From contig CAZUFB010000051.1 of the NCBI GenBank assembly GCA_964619775.1, forward strand, positions 1 to 15,641: a DNA stretch of 15,641 bases, written 5' to 3'. Positions 8,165 to 14,030 of the stretch are shown here, one piece after another; within the stretch, counting starts at the first letter, position 1, and each line of letters begins with the position of its first letter. The translations under genes were made by a program, and so were the position numbers. Source of the DNA: CAZUFB01 sp964619775 (GTDB taxonomy: Bacteria; Actinomycetota; Coriobacteriia; Coriobacteriales; UMGS124). The notes beneath the pieces were generated by a model that had not been told where the DNA came from, did no database searches, and saw only the letters and a list, made by a program, of their open reading frames with translations.

Positions 8165-8170
8165 ATCATA
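8165..8170 (-). promoter_or_regulatory. Probable -10 element of the LuxR regulator gene
   Basis: On the minus strand this reads TATGAT, 5 of 6 to consensus, 86 bases before the start codon. There is no recognisable -35 hexamer 16-18 bases upstream, as expected for a promoter that depends on an activator. The palindrome at 8208-8223 is centred about 45 bases upstream of it. Confidence 0.45.
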
Positions 8171-8207
8171 CGACATCGATGCTCTGCGTGGGTTTGCGCA
8201 AAATGCG

Positions 8208-8223
8208 AAAAGTTGCAGCTTTT
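8208..8223. promoter_or_regulatory. Putative operator 2, palindrome AAAAGTTGCAGCTTTT
   Basis: A 16-base inverted repeat with seven of eight base pairs matched, in the AT-rich middle of the divergent region. Its core AGTTGCAGCT (8211-8220) is repeated exactly at 6355-6364. The placement suits control of both the LuxR gene and flavoprotein B. Confidence 0.45.
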
Positions 8224-8346
8224 TCGAGCTCGTCCCCTTGTTTTATCAGGTCAACGGCCCCTAACCACGAGCGGGCGAGGCGATGCTGGGGCAAATTCAC
8301 CTTGCGTGGGCAATGGCGCGGCGCGACGCGGGAGCCCCATGATATC

Positions 8347-8479
8347 GACCGCAGGACGCAGGCGGCGGTCGGGCGTCGACATCCCTCCCCGGCATGTGTA
8401 GCCCTCCGTGCCCCAACAGAACCGACCGTCGCCTGCGGACCGTCGCACCACTCGGCGGACGACGCCTGCGCGTCGTCTG
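8347..8479 (+). promoter_or_regulatory. Structured 5' leader of flavoprotein B, candidate cis-acting RNA
   Basis: CGCAGGCGGCGGTCGG (8357-8372) can pair along all 16 bases with CCGACCGTCGCCTGCG (8422-8437), with one G-U pair. An inner 6-bp hairpin (8391-8396 with 8407-8412) lies in the loop. A competing local hairpin (GACCGC 8347-8352 with GCGGTC 8365-8370) and a second copy of ACCGTCGC (8439-8446) could give alternative folds. A further 10-bp hairpin (8456-8465 with 8470-8479, loop CTGC) ends 11 bases before the AAGGAAGG ribosome site. No known riboswitch class was recognised. Confidence 0.4.
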
Positions 8480-8510
8480 AACGTCCACGAAAGGAAGGGT
8501 GAGTTTGCGC

Positions 8511-10421
8511 ATGAGCACGAAGAGCCAAGAGCAGATTGTCGAAAAGCTTTCGAAGGTCCGCGGCGCGATTCCGCTGCCCGCCTCGCTGACGCGTCGCGGG
8601 TTTGTCGCCGGCGCGGCCGTCGCTGCGGTTGCGGGCGGGGCTGTCTCGGCGCTCGCCGACGAGGCTACCGACGCCGAGGAGACCGCCGACTCCGGCGAGA
8701 CCGCCGACACCGCCTCCGCGACGGGCATGACCTTCAGCGGCAACGCCGGCAAGACGATGGGCGAGGTGCTCGGTGCCGGCTGGCTTGGCGACGAGCCCGA
8801 GATCGCAGATTCTGACATCTCCGAGACCGTCGAGACGCAGATCGTCATCTGCGGCGCCGGCCATGCCGGTACGGCGTGCGCTCGCAAGGCTGCCGAGCTT
8901 GGCGCACAGGTTGTCGTCGTCGAATCGCAGTCCGAGGACAGCTTCTCGGTTCTCGGCAACGACATAGGGCACCTCAACTCCTCGTGGCAGATGGACATCA
9001 ACGGCGTCCCGTACTACGACGAGACCGAGTTCATGAACGAGTACCAGATCTACTGCGCCGGGCGCGCCCAGCCCACGCTCGTGCGCGACTTCGCCTACCG
9101 TTCGGGCGAGGCGTTCGACTGGTTCATCGACAACTTCACCGACGAGGAGAAGGAAGGCATCGTCTGCCTCAACTGGCCGGTTGTCGACGGCTACAACTAC
9201 AAGAAGGGCATCTTCACGTCCTACGTGGGCACCCCCAACTTCGGCGGTACGGTGAGCCTGCGCGATGCCCTGGTCCGCACCCAGGACATCGCCAAGGAGA
9301 ACGGCGCCGAGTTCCGCTACGAGACCACCGCGGTGCGCCTCGTGCACAACGACGACGGCACCGAGGTGACCGGCGTCATCTGCCAGACGTCCGACGGCTC
9401 CTACGTGCAAATTAACGCCGACGCGGTCGTGCTGGCCTGCGGCGACATCGGCTCCAACTCCCAGATGTACAACGCCATCTGCGCCGAGAACTACGCCCTG
9501 GGCGAGTACGCCGACTGCTCGGCCATGAGCGGCCGCGACGGCAGCGGCATCGCGATGGCCATGCGCATCGGCGCCAAGGTCGAGATCGGCACCGGCGGCG
9601 ACATGGGCAGCCACGCGGCGTTCCCCCTGGGGCCGCTGGAGGGCGCCGAGACCATCTGGCTCAACAAGTACGGCAAGCGCTTCTGCAACGAGGCCTACGG
9701 CGGACCGTTGCTCTCGGGCTGCGCCACCGCCCGCCAGCCTGGCGACATCATCTACAGCATCTGGGACGCCGACTGGAAGACCGTCCTGCTCAACCAGATC
9801 GCCGGCCACCTGGCCCTCAAGGACTGGAGCGACGAGTCGATCGAGACCATCGAGTCCTACATGGAGGCTGCCATCGACTCGGGTGCCGAGGGCGACGAAA
9901 CCTCGGGCAAGTGCCTCTACTGCGCCGACACCCTTGAGGAGCTCTTCTCCTACATGGGCATGGAAGAGGGTGTCGCCGCCAACGCCCTCGCCGAGGTCGA
10001 GGCGTGGAACGCCGCGCGCGAGGCCGGCGTCGACACCGAGTTCGGCCGCGACCCCGAGATGCTGTGGCCCATCTCCACGCCGCCGTTCTACGGCTTTGCC
10101 GGCGACAAGCGTGTGGGCGGCGGGTCGCTCGTGGCGACTTCGGGCCTGCTGTGCACCGGCGACCAGCAGGTTCAGGGCCAGGGCTACGAGCCCATCAAGG
10201 GCCTCTACGCCACCGGCAACTGCTGCGGCGGGCGCTTCCCCATGGGCTACAACGGCATTATGAACGGCGTGTCGATCGGCATGTGCCTCACGCTGGGCAT
10301 GACGCTGGGCGAGTTCCTGGCCACGGGGGATCTGGACGAGGCCACCACGCTCGGCCAGGGCAGCTCCGACGCGGACGAGTCCGGCGCCGAAGACGGAGGC
10401 GAGGAGTCCGTGGAGGCGTAG
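8511..10421 (+). CDS. Tat-exported FAD-binding flavoprotein reductase B (fumarate reductase/FAD_binding_2 superfamily)
   Basis: A 636-residue exported flavoprotein. The Tat signal has LTRRGFV (26-32), a hydrophobic Ala/Gly stretch and probable cleavage after ALA (47-49). An acidic linker (50-70) leads to the FAD motif IVICGAGHAG (111-120); VVLACGDIG (306-314) is the second FAD strand. NKYGKRFCNEAYGGPL (385-400) is the RFxNE region, without the usual TTR proton donor. The C-terminal part SLVATSGLLCTGDQQV (539-554) and GLYATGNCCGGRFPMGYNGI (564-583) keeps an Arg (575) at the expected substrate-binding place, but the HTxGG His is replaced by Ala542. It is rich in Cys yet has no CxxCH heme motif or FMN-carrier domain. 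The tail (617-636) is acidic. The ATG at 8511 is chosen because AAGGAAGGG ends 11 bases upstream; an in-frame GTG at 8499 would overlap that site. Substrate unknown; divergent from the LuxR regulator. Confidence 0.86.
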   Translation: MSTKSQEQIVEKLSKVRGAIPLPASLTRRGFVAGAAVAAVAGGAVSALADEATDAEETADSGETADTASATGMTFSGNAGKTMGEVLGAGWLGDEPEIADSDISETVETQIVICGAGHAGTACARKAAELGAQVVVVESQSEDSFSVLGNDIGHLNSSWQMDINGVPYYDETEFMNEYQIYCAGRAQPTLVRDFAYRSGEAFDWFIDNFTDEEKEGIVCLNWPVVDGYNYKKGIFTSYVGTPNFGGTVSLRDALVRTQDIAKENGAEFRYETTAVRLVHNDDGTEVTGVICQTSDGSYVQINADAVVLACGDIGSNSQMYNAICAENYALGEYADCSAMSGRDGSGIAMAMRIGAKVEIGTGGDMGSHAAFPLGPLEGAETIWLNKYGKRFCNEAYGGPLLSGCATARQPGDIIYSIWDADWKTVLLNQIAGHLALKDWSDESIETIESYMEAAIDSGAEGDETSGKCLYCADTLEELFSYMGMEEGVAANALAEVEAWNAAREAGVDTEFGRDPEMLWPISTPPFYGFAGDKRVGGGSLVATSGLLCTGDQQVQGQGYEPIKGLYATGNCCGGRFPMGYNGIMNGVSIGMCLTLGMTLGEFLATGDLDEATTLGQGSSDADESGAEDGGEESVEA

Positions 10422-10498
10422 TGCTCCTGCGGTAATCCTTGTACGCGCGGGCCGCCCTGCCGGGCGACCTGCTGACAAGGCGGAGACAACCTCAAGGT

Positions 10499-10546
10499 GC
10501 CGCCCGGAACCGGCAGGACAGCCGGTTTCGGGCGGCCTTTGTGTTT
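10499..10546 (+). terminator. Strong intrinsic terminator after flavoprotein B
   Basis: GCCGCCCGGAACCGGC (10499-10514) pairs with GCCGGTTTCGGGCGGC (10521-10536) over 16 bases with one G-U, with a 6-nt loop, followed by CTTTGTGTTT. This separates flavoprotein B from the downstream regulator gene. Confidence 0.85.
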
Positions 10547-10649
10547 CCGGCCGGCGGCGGGATGTGGTGACATAGGTCCCGGTTGACGCGGTTCCGGGTG
10601 TCGGGGTGGCGATGCGGTGCCGGCTGTGTTTTTGCCAGGTGCATCCTGC

Positions 10650-10655
10650 TACTAT
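10650..10655 (+). promoter_or_regulatory. Possible -10 element of the AlbA_2 regulator gene
   Basis: TACTAT sits 42 bases before the proposed TTG start and downstream of the flavoprotein B terminator. The -35 region is only T-rich (TGTTTT near 10627), so the promoter would be weak. Confidence 0.35.
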
Positions 10656-10697
10656 GGGGGCCACAGCAAAAGTTCGTGCCGCGAGGAGGCGGATGCC

Positions 10698-12392
10698 TTG
10701 ACCCCCATAGACATGGCGGCGCGCCTCTCCCAATATCGTGAAGGCAACCGTCTCGAGTTCAAAGACGCCCGTGGCGGGTTGCCGCGGAGCTTTTGGGAGA
10801 CATATTCGGCGTTTGCCAACACCGACGGCGGGGTTATTGTGCTCGGGGCTGCCGAGGGTCCGGACGGTGTGCCTTTGCCGTCCGGCCTGGCGAATCCCGG
10901 TGCCCTGGTCCGAGATCTTTGGAACGTGCTGAACAACACGCAAAAGGTGAGCGCCAACCTGCTGCTTGACTCCGACGTGACGGTCGAGTCGGTGGGTGCC
11001 TCCCCGATAGTCGTCGTCCGTGTCCCGCGCGCCGATCGCATGCTGCGTCCGGTGTACATCAACAACAATCCGAACACGGGCACGTACCGGCGCAACGGTG
11101 AAGGCGACTACCGTTGTTCGCCGGACGTCGTCCGGTCGCTTGTGCGCGACAGCGCCGAGGGGGCCGCCGACCGGTTGACGCTGCCCGGGTTCGGACTGGA
11201 CGCTTTGTGCCGAGAGACCGTGCAGTCGTATCGGAACGCCTTGCGGGCAGAACGCCCCCAGCATCCGTGGGCCGGCCTTGACGACGCCGGTCTTCTACTC
11301 CGTCTGGGGGCGGTCGGCCGTTCGACGGAAGACGGGGAGCTTCACCCCACGCGGGCCGGCCTGCTCATGTTCGGGTACGCATGGCGCATCACCGAGGAGT
11401 TCCCCCAGTATTTCCTCGATTGCCGCCAGGTGTTCACAGAACGCCGTTGGGACAACCGTGTGACTTCGGCGAGCGGGGACTGGAGCGGCAACGTCTTCGA
11501 CTTCTGGTACAAGGCGTATTCTCTGCTGAGCGAGGGGCTTCCCGTGCCGTTCGAGCTGGACGCTGGCATGACGAGGATAGACGACACGCCCCAACACAAG
11601 GCGGTCCGCGAGGCGTTGACCAACATGCTCGTCCATGCCGACTACTACGGGCGCACCGGGTTGGTGGCGCTGCGGACTAACGAGGGCATCGAGCTTTCCA
11701 ATCCCGGCGTCTTGCGCCTTCCGGTGGGCGTCATCGAGGGCGGTGGCGTCTCCGACCCGCGCAACCCGACCCTTTTGACCATGTTCAACCTGGTCGGAAA
11801 GGGAGACAAGGCGGGAAGCGGCTTTGACGTGTTGCGTCAGGCCGCACGCTATGCCGGCGTCGCCGACCCCGTGCTCGCCGAGTCGTACGACCCCGACCGC
11901 GTGACGCTTTCTGTATCGCTTGCCATGGGAGGGCTTTCGCTCAAGGGAGACGGTCGTAAGGGTGCCGCGGCGAAGACCGGCGAAGACCGGCGAAGACCGG
12001 CGAACGGACCGGCGAAGACCGGCGAANNNNNNNNNNNNNNNNNNNNNNNNNNNNNNNNNNNNNNNNNNNNNNNNNNNNNNNNNNNNNNNNNNNNNNNNNN
12101 NNNNNNNNNNNNNNNNNNNNNNNNNNGACCGGCGAAGACCGGCGAACGGACCGGCGAAGACCGGCGAAGACCGGCGAAGACCGGCGAAGGTTCCGTGCAT
12201 GCGGTGAGTCAGCAAGGCACGGTGACGGCGTACGTGGGGGAGCACGGCGAGGCGACCGCGGCCGAGCTGTCCGTCGTGCTGGGCCTCGGGGCGTCCCGGA
12301 CGCGCGAGATACTGTCGGGCATGGTTGCGGAAGGGAAGCTTGTCCGCACGGGCAGAACGTCTGCGACCCGTTACCGCCTTCCCGGGGCGTAA
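10698..12392 (+). CDS. AlbA_2 (Schlafen-like) / HATPase / winged-helix regulator with frame-switching repeat linker
   Basis: Putative transcriptional regulator of the COG2865 type, interrupted by an assembly gap. Numbered from the TTG start: residues 16-130 are an AlbA_2 domain (EGNRLEFKDARGG; FWETYSAFANTDGGVIVLG). Residues about 300-410 form a HATPase_c_4 region (HKAVREALTNMLVHADYYG; IELSNPGVLRLPVG; GKGDKAGSGFDVLR). A repeat linker cycles through KTGEDRRRPA, and the last 62 residues form a winged helix (TAAELSVVLGLGASRTREIL). The TTG at 10698 is preferred because GAGGAGG ends eight bases upstream; the next in-frame ATG (10713) is too far from it. The linker DNA is tandem 10-bp units, so one unit more or less shifts the frame and removes the winged helix. 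The gap is exactly 100 N, usually a placeholder, so the true frame in this strain is unknown. Similar proteins regulate transcription or act in mobile-element conflict; the role here is not known. Confidence 0.78.
   Translation: MTPIDMAARLSQYREGNRLEFKDARGGLPRSFWETYSAFANTDGGVIVLGAAEGPDGVPLPSGLANPGALVRDLWNVLNNTQKVSANLLLDSDVTVESVGASPIVVVRVPRADRMLRPVYINNNPNTGTYRRNGEGDYRCSPDVVRSLVRDSAEGAADRLTLPGFGLDALCRETVQSYRNALRAERPQHPWAGLDDAGLLLRLGAVGRSTEDGELHPTRAGLLMFGYAWRITEEFPQYFLDCRQVFTERRWDNRVTSASGDWSGNVFDFWYKAYSLLSEGLPVPFELDAGMTRIDDTPQHKAVREALTNMLVHADYYGRTGLVALRTNEGIELSNPGVLRLPVGVIEGGGVSDPRNPTLLTMFNLVGKGDKAGSGFDVLRQAARYAGVADPVLAESYDPDRVTLSVSLAMGGLSLKGDGRKGAAAKTGEDRRRPANGPAKTGEXXXXXXXXXXXXXXXXXXXXXXXXXXXXXXXXXXPAKTGERTGEDRRRPAKTGEGSVHAVSQQGTVTAYVGEHGEATAAELSVVLGLGASRTREILSGMVAEGKLVRTGRTSATRYRLPGA
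11971..12184. repeat. Coding tandem repeat, 10-bp unit cgaagaccgg with 12-bp variant, interrupted by assembly gap
   Basis: Before the gap there are three CGAAGACCGG units (11971-12000), one 12-base variant CGAACGGACCGG (12001-12012), one 10-base unit (12013-12022) and a partial unit. After the gap the order mirrors this: a partial unit, one 10-base unit (12133-12142), the 12-base variant (12143-12154) and three 10-base units (12155-12184). All three frames of the 10-base array encode the same cyclic peptide, without stops. Confidence 0.95.
12027..12126. other. Assembly gap of 100 N inside the tandem repeat
   Basis: Exactly 100 undetermined bases, flanked on both sides by the same 10-bp repeat. 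Both contigs evidently ended in the array. The length is probably a placeholder, so neither copy number nor reading frame across it can be trusted. Confidence 0.95.
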
Positions 12393-12547
12393 CGGTACCC
12401 AGGCGCCTGGACGCGCCACCGCTGCGCTCCCGGACCGGCACCGATTGTGAAGCCGCCGGGATCGCCGTGGCGCGCGGTGCATTCCTCTTGCCATACTGGT
12501 TGCGCGTCGCCACGCCGTCCCCGTCGTCGTGAAAGGTCGGGCCTGCC

Positions 12548-13381
12548 ATGTCTATCCTGCTGTGTCCTGTGTGCGGAAACGAGCTCGTCCCCTCACCCGA
12601 CGGCCGCACCGCCCACTGCGGCCGGGGACATGCGTTCGACCGGGCCAAGGAGGGCTACCTCAACCTGCTGCGCTCATCCAAGCGGGGCGACGCCACGGGC
12701 GACCCCAAGGCGGCGGCGCGCAGCAGGCGCGACTTTCTCGACCGGGGCTACTACCAGGTGCTGCGTGACGAGCTGGTGCGCCTGGTGGCCGCGGCCGCCG
12801 CGTCCCGCCGCGCCGGCGGGGTGCCCGGCCCCCTGACGGTGCTCGACATCTGCTGCGGGGAGGGCTACTACACCAGCGCCGTGGGGTCGGTCGAGGGCGT
12901 GGAGGCCTACGGCTTCGACCTCTCGAAGGAGATGGTGCGCCTCGCTGCCAAGCGCGGGCACGCGACATGCTTTGTGGCCAACATGAAGGCGGTACCGGTG
13001 GCCGACGGCTCGTTCGACGTGGCGACGCACCTGTTCGCACCGTTCGTCGAAGGGGAGTTCGCGCGGATCCTTAAGCCCGGGGGGACGCTCTACACCGTCG
13101 TCCCGGGCGCCAGGCACCTGTGGGGCCTCAAGGAGGCTCTGTACGACACGCCCTATCTCAACGACGAGCGCCTCCCCGCCACGACGGAGCTGAAGGAGGT
13201 GGGACGGCGCAAGCTGACGGCCGACATCGAGCTTGCGACTCCTGCCGATATCGAGGCGGTGTTCCAGATGACGCCCTACTACTACCGCACGAGCGCGCGC
13301 GACCGCGCCAAGCTTGCCGGGGTCGAGACCCTGGCGACCCCGGTGGAGTTCGTGATCGGGGAGTACCGCAAGGAGGGGTGA
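12548..13381 (+). CDS. rlmA: 23S rRNA (guanine-N1)-methyltransferase, RlmA/TlrB family
   Basis: S-adenosylmethionine-dependent methyltransferase for a guanine in helix 35 of 23S rRNA (G745 or G748 in the two branches of the family), 277 residues, the usual length. The N-terminal zinc finger has Cys6, Cys9, Cys24 and His28 (CPVC, then CGRGH). The family signature FDRAKEGYLNLLRSSKRGD follows at 30-48. The SAM-binding motif is VLDICCGEGYYTSAV (98-112), with the acidic strand-2 residue in YGFDLSKEM (121-129). ARILKPGGTLYTVVPGARHL (172-191) and FQMTPYYYRTSA (239-250) match the catalytic domain. The ATG at 12548 is preceded by GAAAGG; no other in-frame start fits better. The TlrB branch adds resistance to tylosin-type macrolides in producers; sequence alone does not settle which branch this is. 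Confidence 0.93.
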   Translation: MSILLCPVCGNELVPSPDGRTAHCGRGHAFDRAKEGYLNLLRSSKRGDATGDPKAAARSRRDFLDRGYYQVLRDELVRLVAAAAASRRAGGVPGPLTVLDICCGEGYYTSAVGSVEGVEAYGFDLSKEMVRLAAKRGHATCFVANMKAVPVADGSFDVATHLFAPFVEGEFARILKPGGTLYTVVPGARHLWGLKEALYDTPYLNDERLPATTELKEVGRRKLTADIELATPADIEAVFQMTPYYYRTSARDRAKLAGVETLATPVEFVIGEYRKEG

Positions 13382-13482
13382 GGAGGGGCCGGCGCCCTAT
13401 CGGTTTCGCCTGCCCGTGCGCCCGTTCAGGTCGTTACCCCCACAGTGGCGGTGCCGTAGCAGGTGTTGCGGCGTGGGCGCTG

Positions 13483-13518
13483 CCGGGTGGGGACGGGCCG
13501 CCGGGTGGGGACGGGCCG
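13483..13518. repeat. Perfect 18-bp tandem duplication
   Basis: CCGGGTGGGGACGGGCCG occurs at 13483-13500 and 13501-13518, followed by the start of a third copy (CCGGGG). It is intergenic and most likely a slippage product. Confidence 0.9.
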
Positions 13519-13570
13519 CCGGGGCTGGCCGCACGGAAGTGCAGGGCGGTTGTGTAGAAGTTATGTCTAG

Positions 13571-13597
13571 CTAACTTATTTTCTGCCTATGAGTTAG
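13571..13597. promoter_or_regulatory. Operator-like inverted repeat upstream of the small-RNA promoter
   Basis: CTAACTTA (13571-13578) and TGAGTTAG (13590-13597) form an inverted repeat with seven of eight bases matched and an 11-base spacer. It lies six bases before the -35 hexamer in DNA much richer in AT than its surroundings. A further GTTA at 13560 may be an extra half-site. Confidence 0.4.
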
Positions 13598-13603
13598 GTT
13601 TAG

Positions 13604-13631
13604 TTGACATTCGTGTGCGCTCTGGTATTCT
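13604..13631 (+). promoter_or_regulatory. Consensus vegetative promoter of the candidate small RNA
   Basis: A perfect -35 TTGACA (13604-13609), a 16-base spacer and a -10 TATTCT (13626-13631, 4 of 6). This is the best sigma-70-type promoter seen in the window. Transcription should begin near 13637-13639. Confidence 0.7.
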
Positions 13632-13636
13632 GTGTG

Positions 13637-13823
13637 GCGTCGCAAGGAATCGCCGGGGTAGAGGAGACAGGCTCTCCGTCGGTCATTGCGACCTTGAAAA
13701 CGCCTCCCTCTCCTGGGGCCCCGGCTTTTCCCGGCCGGGGCCCACCTCGGAAGAGCGCGTGAGGCGTCCCAACACGTCCTCCCTCTCCTGTGGGGTTCCG
13801 GTTTCCCGCCGGGACCCCGTTTT
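13637..13823 (+). ncRNA. Candidate small RNA with two anti-Shine-Dalgarno motifs
   Basis: Predicted transcript of about 187 bases from the promoter at 13604-13631 to the terminator at 13792-13823. The 5' domain (13639-13692) folds by GTCGCAA pairing with TTGCGAC, an inner GCCG/CGGT stem (one G-U) and a tip GGAGA-caggc-TCTCC. Two identical 12-mers, CCTCCCTCTCCT (13703-13714 and 13778-13789), are each followed at once by a G/C-rich hairpin with loop TTTTCCCG or TTTCCCG. The module is thus repeated with a period of 75 bases. The 12-mer is complementary to purine-rich ribosome sites, suggesting a trans-acting RNA that pairs with mRNA leaders. C-rich loops recall the actinobacterial 6C RNA, but six-C loops are absent. 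A leader of the gene at 14031 is the alternative. Confidence 0.55.
13792..13823 (+). terminator. Intrinsic terminator of the candidate small RNA
   Basis: GGGGTTCCGG (13792-13801) pairs with CCGGGACCCC (13809-13818) over 10 bases with one G-U, with a 7-nt loop, followed by GTTTTG. The related hairpin at 13716-13743 (a perfect 10-bp stem) lacks a T run and is probably internal. Confidence 0.6.
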
Positions 13824-13901
13824 GTGCGCGGTATAAGGTCCTTGCCGGTCGGCGGCTGCTCGTTCCTTGTTCCGGTCGGCTCTGTATGGCCTTGCACGGA
13901 C

Positions 13902-13930
13902 GCACGGTACGTACGGTGACCGTGCTTATT
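13902..13930 (+). terminator. Weak hairpin followed by TTATT
   Basis: GCACGGT (13902-13908) pairs with ACCGTGC (13919-13925), followed by TTATT. It could be a back-up terminator ahead of the gene at 14031. Confidence 0.3.
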
Positions 13931-14030
13931 GAGAATGCCGGCGTCGAGGCGGCCCCGGCGGTCTGCGGCAGGCTACACTGGGTGCGCGGCCACAGGTGCG
14001 GCCGGTTCGCAGAGAGGGAAGGGGCGCGTC

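Larger units (their letters stand above)
8080..8510. other. Divergent promoter region and long structured leader of flavoprotein B
   Basis: The 431 bases between divergent starts hold no supported gene. An AT-rich core (8190-8250) carries the palindrome at 8208-8223 and a minus-strand -10 (TATGAT, 8170-8165) for the LuxR gene. The part nearest flavoprotein B (8347-8479) can fold into a long imperfect hairpin followed by a short one just before the ribosome site. Confidence 0.55.
13382..14030. other. Gene-free region carrying a candidate small RNA
   Basis: These 649 bases have no supported protein gene. From left to right they hold an 18-bp tandem duplication, an AT-rich operator-like stretch (13551-13603), a consensus promoter, the candidate small RNA, its terminator, a second weak hairpin (13902-13925) and the ribosome site of the next gene. 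Confidence 0.6.

Noticed and set aside
8166..11264. Minus-strand open frame of over 1000 codons across flavoprotein B
   Set aside because: It is antisense to a well-recognised flavoprotein, its translation is low-complexity (Val, Gly, Ala, His, Arg) and it has no recognisable domain. Such antisense frames are expected from GC-rich third positions.
11971..12184. CRISPR-like array
   Set aside because: Units are 10-12 bases, contiguous and without spacers, and they are translated in frame with the flanking domains. It is a coding microsatellite, not a CRISPR.
12399..12410. Perfect palindrome CCAGGCGCCTGG just after the AlbA_2 regulator stop
   Set aside because: It has no loop or T run and is a single copy in GC-rich DNA; it is not enough to call a terminator or operator.
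13615..13836. Small plus-strand frame of 73 codons in the gene-free region
   Set aside because: Its start lies within the promoter itself, before the predicted transcription start, and it has no ribosome site. Inverted repeats and repeated C-rich motifs explain the sequence better as an RNA.
13600..13905. Minus-strand frame with AGGAGAGGGAGG ahead of an internal ATG
   Set aside because: The purine-rich stretch looks like a ribosome site but lies about 18 bases from the ATG. The peptide resembles nothing known, and the duplicated module with hairpins is better explained on the plus strand.
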